Below, piece after piece: positions 1-5,867 of a stretch of DNA of 7,177 nucleotides; within the stretch, counting starts at the first letter, position 1; the number at the start of each line of letters is the position of its first letter. A program made the translations under genes and the position numbers. Source of the DNA: DUVT01 sp041675865. Lineage in GTDB: Bacteria > Bacillota_I > Bacilli_A > ML615J-28 > CAG-698. The notes beneath the pieces were generated by a model. That model was not told the DNA's origin. It saw only the letters and a list, made by a program, of their open reading frames with translations, and did no database searches. The stretch lies in assembly GCA_041675865.1 (NCBI GenBank), contig JBAYTA010000089.1:1-7177 (forward strand). Direction: 5' to 3'.

Positions 1-1
1 A

Positions 2-1675
2 GATATTTGCTTTTCTGATGATTATATATATTTGTCTGGTAAGAAGGATGTTTTAACATCTGGGGATTTTGGAAATGGTGGAAAAACAAATGGAACTATT
101 TTTGTAGTTAGATTAGATTATGATTTAGAAATAATTAATTTTGTTGTTTTAAATGACATAAGTAGTCTTGTTTGTTTGATTTCTTTTAAGGATAATATAT
201 ATTTAAATAGTGAAGATTATTTATATAAACTTGATTATGAATTAGAAAATATTATTTCCAATAAATTTAAAAATAAGGCAATATATATGATTGAAGCTTC
301 CTTCAATAAACTTATAGTTATAACAAATTCTAAAACTTATATATATGATATTATTAGTCTTAGGAAACTCTTTGAATTAGATAATACAATTGATGTAAAA
401 AATGTGAGAGTATTGAAAGATATTTTATATGTACAGTCTGATTATAATTACTATTTTGATATAGCTTGTCTTGAAGGGATTAAATATAATGATCCTATAA
501 ACTCTTTTCTTAGTCCAACTTTAAATGTTGAAACAATTTTTGGGATTTCTGAATTCATTGAAGATATATCTGAAGTTGTATATGATCCTTTAATTTATGG
601 AGAATATGATAGAAATCTTAAATATAAGAATACTTTTGGAATGGAGTTTATTATTCAAAAAGACTTTAGAGTTTTAATGGAGTGTAATGTAAGTGAAGGT
701 GGCATTTATCCACTTGGTTATAATTTAATATTTACAGGCAGGGCATATTTAAATGGTGAAAGTATTGCCAATAACTATTCAATTAGTTCAAGTGGAAATT
801 ATAATCTAAAATTAATTGGAAATAATGGCGAAGAGTTTAGCGTAAATTTTATAGTTGATAGTAAACAAATTAATTTTGATGAGGTAAGTATTTGTGACTA
901 TCATGTTATTACACATACTGATGAGGTTTATTATCTAAATTTAAATTACAAAATAGATTTTGGGGAAATTGTTTCAGTAATAGTTGATGGGATTGAACAT
1001 TTTGACTTGATTATTTCTAAAGAGGATAATGTTTTAAGTGTAAAGATGAATCCAGAAAATAATGAGGGAATAAAATATCATATTGTAAATTCTATTAAGT
1101 ACAAAGAAGATGATGAATTAATTAGATCAATAAGTATAGACCGTATTTTTACTGTGAATGTGTTAAAAAATACTATGAAAGTTGATGTGAAACAAAAGAA
1201 TATAAATGATTATTTATTTTCTTTAGATGATAATAATACTGCAAGATTCTTTCTGGTAACTTATATTTATAACAATGAAGAATATAATTTAAAATACCCT
1301 CTAGCTTCAAACAAAATATCCTTAGATGGTTTTGATAAGTTTACAACTGTTTATGTGCAGTTAATTTATGATTTAGGAGACAAGTCATATAGGAAGATTG
1401 ATTTAATGGAAGTTTCATTAGAGGGTTTAAGTGCTGGAGAATTTATTGAAATTGACGTTTTAAAGCAAGAAGAATCATTAAAGGAATTTATGATTAAAGT
1501 AGCTAATGAAAAAGAAATAAACAAGATATTAATAAATAATAATATTGTTTATGAAAAATTAGAAAAGGATTATTATGTCCATATTGTTATAGGAATCCTT
1601 TTATTGCTTTTCTTTGGTTTTGGTATTTATAATTTTAGATATAAAAAATATAAACAAAAAATTGGATTAAGGTAA
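2..1675 (+). CDS. Membrane-anchored extracytoplasmic beta-rich protein, 5'-truncated by the window
   Basis: I do not recognise a named family. The frame is open to the left edge: codons 2-31 read DICFSDDYIY before the first possible start (TTG at 32), which has no ribosome binding site, so the true start lies outside. 557 residues are visible, ending in TAA. Residues about 1-50 look like one beta-propeller-type repeat (DDYIYLSG, then a G/N-rich turn, then IFVVRLDYDLEI), followed by more weak blade-like strands to about 150. Residues about 234-287 resemble a bacterial Ig-like module (YPLGYNL, AYLNGESI, GNYNLKLIGNNGEEF, VNFIVD). About 290-510 is further beta-rich sequence, perhaps two more Ig/Fn3-like modules. 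Residues about 526-545 (bases 1577-1636) form a hydrophobic membrane helix rich in I, L and F, followed by the basic tail RYKKYKQKIGLR. This predicts an external N-terminal part and a cytoplasmic tail; there is no LPXTG motif. No Trp is visible. It is followed by its own terminator. The function is unknown; a cell-surface or envelope role is inferred. Confidence 0.75.
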   Translation, partial: DICFSDDYIYLSGKKDVLTSGDFGNGGKTNGTIFVVRLDYDLEIINFVVLNDISSLVCLISFKDNIYLNSEDYLYKLDYELENIISNKFKNKAIYMIEASFNKLIVITNSKTYIYDIISLRKLFELDNTIDVKNVRVLKDILYVQSDYNYYFDIACLEGIKYNDPINSFLSPTLNVETIFGISEFIEDISEVVYDPLIYGEYDRNLKYKNTFGMEFIIQKDFRVLMECNVSEGGIYPLGYNLIFTGRAYLNGESIANNYSISSSGNYNLKLIGNNGEEFSVNFIVDSKQINFDEVSICDYHVITHTDEVYYLNLNYKIDFGEIVSVIVDGIEHFDLIISKEDNVLSVKMNPENNEGIKYHIVNSIKYKEDDELIRSISIDRIFTVNVLKNTMKVDVKQKNINDYLFSLDDNNTARFFLVTYIYNNEEYNLKYPLASNKISLDGFDKFTTVYVQLIYDLGDKSYRKIDLMEVSLEGLSAGEFIEIDVLKQEESLKEFMIKVANEKEINKILINNNIVYEKLEKDYYVHIVIGILLLLFFGFGIYNFRYKKYKQKIGLR

Positions 1676-1677
1676 AA

Positions 1678-1711
1678 AAGTAAAGTGAACGAAATAGCGT
1701 TCACTTTCTTT
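1678..1711 (+). terminator. Rho-independent terminator after the surface-protein gene
   Basis: A perfect 10-bp inverted repeat, AAAGTGAACG (1682-1691) and CGTTCACTTT (1698-1707), encloses the 6-nt loop AAATAG. Across one T/C mismatch the stem can extend by three weak pairs (1678-1680 with 1709-1711). The hairpin begins 6 nt after the TAA stop, has an A-run before it and the T-rich tail TTTCTTT as or after the 3' arm. The T-tract is short and interrupted, so efficiency is uncertain. It separates the upstream gene from dnaE. Confidence 0.75.
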
Positions 1712-1720
1712 AGGTTATTA

Positions 1721-1749
1721 TAGAAAAAATTGCAGGTTTATGATATACT
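1721..1749 (+). promoter_or_regulatory. Probable sigma-A promoter for dnaE-pfkA
   Basis: An extended -10, TGATATACT (1741-1749), has the TGn element and a 5/6 match to TATAAT. A weak -35, TAGAAA (1721-1726), lies 17 bp upstream and matches 4/6 of TTGACA. The predicted transcript would start near 1756, giving a very short leader before the dnaE ribosome binding site. It lies just after the upstream terminator, as expected for the start of a new transcript. In such A+T-rich DNA chance matches are common, so this is moderate support. Confidence 0.5.
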
Positions 1750-1758
1750 ATTTTATAT

Positions 1759-1764
1759 AGGTGA
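1759..1764 (+). promoter_or_regulatory. Ribosome binding site that fixes the dnaE start
   Basis: AGGTGA matches the 16S anti-Shine-Dalgarno tail and ends 5 nt before ATG 1770. The in-frame GTG at 1761 lies inside this motif and has no site of its own, so ATG 1770 is the better start. Confidence 0.75.
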
Positions 1765-1769
1765 AGCAT

Positions 1770-4700
1770 ATGAATTTTGTAAATTTATATTTAGAAACTG
1801 AATATACAATGCTTGGTAGCACTATTAAACTTGAAGAGTTGGTAAAGAGATGCGTAAGCGATGGTATTAAGAGTATTGCTATATGTGATAATTCTAATAT
1901 GCATGGTGCTTTTAAGTTTTATAATTTATGTGTTACGAATAATATCAAACCAATTATTGGTTTGAATATTTCTGTTGAATCTGAAATGGGATTTTATAAT
2001 AATGTTTTAGTTTATGCTAAAGGTGAAGTAGGTTATAAAAATTTATTAAGTTTAGCAAGTCAAGCAAAGTTAAAAAAAGTAGTTAGCCAAAGTTTTTTAA
2101 GATCAAAAAGCAGAGATTTAATTGCTGTTTTACCGAGTATTGAAAGTGAAGTTGTGAAAATATACAATGAGGGGAATATTCAAAAAGCTAAGGAAGTTCT
2201 TAATTCATATAAAAAAATCTTTGAAGATATTTATTTAGGTATTGATTTACAAACTGATAATTCAAAAAGAATTGTTAGAGATTTAATAAGTCTAGGAGCA
2301 AGTCAAGGTGTAGAAAGTGTTGCTATTAACAAAACTAGTTACTTTAAAAAAGAACATTTTGAAGTCTATCAAGTCCTAAGATGTGTTGACCTAGGTATTA
2401 CAGAATATCCTTATGATGAAAGAGAATTATATCAATATTTTTTATCAGAAGAAGAAGCTAATTTTTTATTTAAGGATTATCCAAGATTATTAGAAAATAC
2501 ACAAGTGATTAGTGATAAATGTAATCTTGTTTTAAAATATGATACACATTACTTTCCTTCATATCCTAATGCTTTGGGAAAAAGTTTTGAGTATTTAACT
2601 CAATTATGTAAACTTGGTTTAAACAAAAGATTAGAAGGATTAGATGTTGATAATAAGGTTTATATTGATAGATTATTCTATGAACTTGATGTAATTAATA
2701 AAATGGGATTTTGTGATTACTTTTTAATTGTTTATGATTTTGTTAGATATGCAAAGAAGAATGATATATTAGTAGGACCTGGTAGGGGTAGTGCTCCTGG
2801 GTCATTAGTTGCCTATTGTTTAGGTATAACTGATATAGATCCTATTAAATATGATTTACTTTTTGAAAGATTCTTAAATCCCGAAAGAATCACAATGCCT
2901 GATATTGATATAGATTTTCCTGATAATAGAAGAGATGAAGTTATTAGTTATGTTGCAAATAAATATGGTAAAGAAAAAGTTGCAAATATTACTACATTTG
3001 GAACATATGGACCAAGGTTAGCAATTAGAGATGTTGTTAGAGCTTCTAAATTAAGTGAAGTTGTATTAAATGAAATACTAAGACATGTAAAGAATAATGA
3101 TAAATCTATAAATGATTGTTTAGAAAAAGAAGAAGTATTTAGAAAATTAGCAGAATCTAATCCTGATGTGAATAAAGTTGTAAGAATTGTAAAGGTCATG
3201 GAAGGTCTTCCAAGGCATACATCAACTCATGCGGCGGGAATTATAATTGCGAGTGATGATTTAATTAACTATACAGCCTTACAAACTGGATTAAATGATA
3301 TTCTTCAAACTCAGTATGAAGCAAGTGATTTGGAACAAATAGGTTTAGTTAAAATGGATTTTCTAGGGATTAGGAATTTAACAATCATCGATGATGTAAT
3401 CAAGAAAATTAGGGAAACTGATCCTAATTTTAATATTAATAATATTCCTATGGATGATGTTTATACTTATAGAATGATTGCAAGTGGTGATACTGATGGA
3501 ATTTTCCAATTAGAATCGCCTGGTATGAGAAATGTATTGGTTCAACTTAGAACTTCTAATTTCTTAGATATTGTTAATGCAAATGCTTTATATAGACCTG
3601 GTCCGATGGAGATGATTCCAAGTTTTATTAATCGTAAATTTGGAAGAGAAAAAGTTGATTATATAGATGATTCAATTAGAGAAATCTTAGAACCTACTTA
3701 TGGAACTATTGTCTTCCAAGAGCAAATTATGTTAATCGTTAGGAAGTTTGCTGGTTATACTCTTGGAATGAGTGATATTTTAAGAAGGGCTGTTTCTAAG
3801 AAAAATGCTAGTGTTTTAGAAAATGAGAGAACTAGATTTGTGGAAAACTCAATTAAAAAAGGCCATAGTAGTGATATGGCTAATAAGGTTTATGACTATA
3901 TAGTTAAGTTTGCAAATTATGGATTTAATAAATCACATTCTGTTGCATATGCAATGATTGCTTATCAAATGGCTTATTTGAAGAGACATTATTATCGATA
4001 TTTTATTACTACTTTAATGAGTAATAGTATTGGAAGTGTAAATTTAATTAGAAATTATATTAATGATTGTAAGAAGAAAAATGTTGTAATTAACCTACCA
4101 AGTGTTAACTATAGTAGTGATAAATTTAGTGTTCATAATAATGAGATTTATTTTTCACTTTTAGGTGTTGCTCAACTTGGGGCATTAACTTTAAATAATT
4201 TTTTGGAAGAAAGAGATAAGAATGGTTTATATAAATCTTATCAAGAATTTGTAAATAGAACTAAAGATATAATGAATAAGAGGATTGTCGAGAACTTAAT
4301 TCATGCTGGTGCATTGGATGAGTTTGGAATGCCTAGAAAACAAATGGTATTAGAATATGATAATTGCTTGAATATTGCGAAATACAATGAATTATTAGGA
4401 GATAGTTTATTAGATAAAGAATTTTCTGATGAAGAATATAGTTTTGAAGAGATTTCTAAATATGAAAGAGAAGCTTTAGGTTTTAATTTTAAATATAGTA
4501 TTTTCTTAAAATACCGTGATATTAAAGAAAAATATAATACTATTGATTTAATTAATTTAAAAGTTGCAAGAAATCAAAAAGCATTATTTATTATTAGATC
4601 TATTAGAGAAATAAAAACTAAAAGAGATGATTATATGGCTTTCTTAAGTGTTTATGATGAAAGCGATGAAATTGATGTTGTTTGTTTTAGTAATGAATAT

Positions 4701-4814
4701 GAAAGATTTAAAAATGTATTAAAAATCGGAGCTGTATATGTTGCAGCTGGAGATGTAGAAATACGTAATGATAAAAAACAATTTGTATTAAAAACAATAA
4801 ATATATTAAAATAG
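1770..4814 (+). CDS. dnaE: DNA polymerase III subunit alpha, DnaE type
   Basis: C-family replicative DNA polymerase that extends primers at the fork; in Firmicutes DnaE works alongside PolC, notably in early lagging-strand extension. With ATG 1770 it has 1014 residues, shorter than Bacillus subtilis DnaE (about 1115) and E. coli alpha (1160). The N-terminal PHP domain (about 1-210) keeps the fold pattern (FVNLYLETEY, KPIIGL), but its metal ligands are replaced. The polymerase core has GPGRGSAPGS (336-345), the catalytic aspartates D380 and D382 in PDIDIDF, and D530 in VKMDFLG. Finger motifs follow: ALYRPGPMEMIP, FQEQIM, FNKSHSVAYAMIAYQMAYLK. A helix-hairpin-helix region lies at about 831-853 and an OB-fold at about 933-1014. 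No clear QxxLF clamp-binding motif is seen between them, and no tau-binding extension. The protein has no Trp. It ends in TAG, 9 nt before pfkA, and is probably co-transcribed with it from the promoter near 1745. PolC is excluded: there is no inserted exonuclease domain, and the order is DnaE-like. Confidence 0.97.
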   Translation: MNFVNLYLETEYTMLGSTIKLEELVKRCVSDGIKSIAICDNSNMHGAFKFYNLCVTNNIKPIIGLNISVESEMGFYNNVLVYAKGEVGYKNLLSLASQAKLKKVVSQSFLRSKSRDLIAVLPSIESEVVKIYNEGNIQKAKEVLNSYKKIFEDIYLGIDLQTDNSKRIVRDLISLGASQGVESVAINKTSYFKKEHFEVYQVLRCVDLGITEYPYDERELYQYFLSEEEANFLFKDYPRLLENTQVISDKCNLVLKYDTHYFPSYPNALGKSFEYLTQLCKLGLNKRLEGLDVDNKVYIDRLFYELDVINKMGFCDYFLIVYDFVRYAKKNDILVGPGRGSAPGSLVAYCLGITDIDPIKYDLLFERFLNPERITMPDIDIDFPDNRRDEVISYVANKYGKEKVANITTFGTYGPRLAIRDVVRASKLSEVVLNEILRHVKNNDKSINDCLEKEEVFRKLAESNPDVNKVVRIVKVMEGLPRHTSTHAAGIIIASDDLINYTALQTGLNDILQTQYEASDLEQIGLVKMDFLGIRNLTIIDDVIKKIRETDPNFNINNIPMDDVYTYRMIASGDTDGIFQLESPGMRNVLVQLRTSNFLDIVNANALYRPGPMEMIPSFINRKFGREKVDYIDDSIREILEPTYGTIVFQEQIMLIVRKFAGYTLGMSDILRRAVSKKNASVLENERTRFVENSIKKGHSSDMANKVYDYIVKFANYGFNKSHSVAYAMIAYQMAYLKRHYYRYFITTLMSNSIGSVNLIRNYINDCKKKNVVINLPSVNYSSDKFSVHNNEIYFSLLGVAQLGALTLNNFLEERDKNGLYKSYQEFVNRTKDIMNKRIVENLIHAGALDEFGMPRKQMVLEYDNCLNIAKYNELLGDSLLDKEFSDEEYSFEEISKYEREALGFNFKYSIFLKYRDIKEKYNTIDLINLKVARNQKALFIIRSIREIKTKRDDYMAFLSVYDESDEIDVVCFSNEYERFKNVLKIGAVYVAAGDVEIRNDKKQFVLKTINILK

Positions 4815-4818
4815 AGGT
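4813..4818 (+). promoter_or_regulatory. Ribosome binding site of pfkA
   Basis: AGAGGT overlaps the TAG stop of dnaE and ends 5 nt before ATG 4824. No promoter or terminator fits in the 9-nt gap, which supports co-transcription and possible translational coupling of pfkA with dnaE. Confidence 0.65.
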
Positions 4819-4823
4819 AGAGT

Positions 4824-5783
4824 ATGATTAAAAAAATTGGTGTTTTAACATCTGGTGGAGATGCACCAGGAATGAATGCTGCTGTTAGATCTGTTACTAG
4901 AACTGCTCTAAATATGGGCTTAGAAGTTTATGGTATTCATGATGGTTATCTTGGGATGTACGATAATAATATTGAAAAATTACATCCTAGAAGTGTTTCT
5001 GAAAAAATGGGACATGGTGGAACTTTTTTAGGAACTGCTAGGTTAAAAAATTTTACTGATCAAAAAGTAAGAGAAGTAGCTGTTAATAATTTAAGAAGTC
5101 ACGGAATAGATGCAATAGTTGCTGTTGGTGGTGATGGAACATATAGAGGTGCTTTAGCATTATCTAAAATGGGTATACCTGTAGTTTGCTTACCTGGAAC
5201 AATCGATAATGATATTGCAGGTACTGATTATACTATAGGTTTTGATACTGCCTTAAATACTGTTGTAGATGCTGTCGATAAATTAAGAGATACTTCTAAT
5301 AGTCATCGTCGTTGCAGTATTATTGAAGTTATGGGTAGAAACTGTGGTGATATTGCAGTTTGGACTGCAATTGCAACAGGTGCTGAAGTTGTTATAAGTA
5401 AAGAAACTGGATATAATCTTGATGAAGTATTAGACACTGTTAGAGCAGCTGCAAGAGTTAAAAGACATGCTATTATTATCTTAGCAGAAAACATGGTTCC
5501 AATTGAAGAACTAGCAAAACAAATAAGTGAAAATACTCCATTTGATGCAAGAGCTACAGTATTAGGTCATGTACAAAGAGGTGGAGCTCCAAGTGCAAGA
5601 GATAGAGTACTTGCATCAGAAATGGGAGTTGTTGCTGTGCAAGCACTTCTTAATGGTGATACTCATCATTGCATTTGTGATCGTGAAGGTGTAGTTAAGT
5701 CAATTCCAATAGAAGATGCATTAGCTGGGGATGATACTTTACAAACAATAGATAAACTTAAAATATTTAATTATGTGAAATAG
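4824..5783 (+). CDS. pfkA: ATP-dependent 6-phosphofructokinase
   Basis: Cytoplasmic glycolytic enzyme converting fructose 6-phosphate and ATP to fructose 1,6-bisphosphate and ADP; the family acts as a homotetramer. At 319 residues it is the normal length for a short bacterial PfkA and aligns with the E. coli enzyme from the first residue (MIKKIGVLTSGGDAPGMN). Visible active-site residues are G12 and R73 (FLGTAR), D104 in GGDGT, the catalytic base D128 in GTIDND, R163, M170-R172 in MGRNCGD, E222, R243, and H249/R252 in GHVQRGG. G105 and G125 mark the ATP type rather than the pyrophosphate type. The effector-site residues known for ADP/PEP control also appear kept: R22, R26, R56, R155, E188, R211 and K213. 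This suggests ordinary allosteric regulation, ADP activating and PEP inhibiting. It begins 9 nt after dnaE. Bacillus also carries pfkA downstream of dnaE, but with ytsJ, accD and accA between them. Confidence 0.98.
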   Translation: MIKKIGVLTSGGDAPGMNAAVRSVTRTALNMGLEVYGIHDGYLGMYDNNIEKLHPRSVSEKMGHGGTFLGTARLKNFTDQKVREVAVNNLRSHGIDAIVAVGGDGTYRGALALSKMGIPVVCLPGTIDNDIAGTDYTIGFDTALNTVVDAVDKLRDTSNSHRRCSIIEVMGRNCGDIAVWTAIATGAEVVISKETGYNLDEVLDTVRAAARVKRHAIIILAENMVPIEELAKQISENTPFDARATVLGHVQRGGAPSARDRVLASEMGVVAVQALLNGDTHHCICDREGVVKSIPIEDALAGDDTLQTIDKLKIFNYVK

Positions 5784-5812
5784 TTAAAAAAATGTTTTCA
5801 ATGTAAATAAAC

Positions 5813-5841
5813 TTTAAATAAATATAACTTTTTGTTATAAT
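5813..5841 (+). promoter_or_regulatory. Probable sigma-A promoter for metG
   Basis: A consensus extended -10, TGTTATAAT (5833-5841), sits 17 bp after the -35-like TTTAAA (5813-5818; 4/6 match). Transcription would start near 5848, leaving a leader of about 20 nt that is too short for a T-box or S-box. No GC-containing hairpin with a T-tract is seen between pfkA and here, so readthrough from the dnaE-pfkA transcript is also possible. Confidence 0.65.
5823..5839 (+). repeat. Palindrome overlapping the metG -10 element
   Basis: TATAAC and GTTATA form perfect 6-bp arms around a 5-nt T spacer (17 bp in all). The right arm overlaps the -10 TATAAT. The arm sequence GTTATAA also recurs as a direct copy at 5848-5854, 14 bp further on, near the predicted transcript start. 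This could be an operator, or chance in A+T-rich DNA. Confidence 0.35.
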
Positions 5842-5856
5842 ATATTAGTTATAAAT

Positions 5857-5861
5857 GAGGT
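5857..5861 (+). promoter_or_regulatory. Ribosome binding site of metG
   Basis: GAGGT ends 6 nt before ATG 5868. The nearby ATG at 5863 is out of frame and too close to the site, so 5868 is the start. Confidence 0.75.
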
Positions 5862-5867
5862 AATGAA

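Noticed and set aside
32..34. TTG at 32 as the start of the first gene
   Set aside because: The reading frame stays open back to base 2 with protein-like sequence and no Shine-Dalgarno motif lies before the TTG, so the gene continues left of the window.
1676..1769. Riboswitch or T-box upstream of dnaE or metG
   Set aside because: Both intergenic gaps are under 100 bases, hold a promoter-like sequence close to the gene, and leave leaders of about 14-20 nt, too short for these RNA elements.
2948..3199. Open frame of 83 codons on the minus strand inside dnaE
   Set aside because: It lies opposite the conserved DnaE palm region, has no ribosome binding site that I can see, and its sequence is low-complexity S/T/L/F as expected from the reverse strand of an A+T-rich gene.
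5303..5494. Open frame of 63 codons on the minus strand inside pfkA
   Set aside because: It is fully antisense to a well-conserved pfkA segment with no family resemblance or start signal.
5784..5822. Terminator after pfkA
   Set aside because: The stretch has A and T runs but no GC-containing stem; only weak A/T pairings are possible, so I do not call one.
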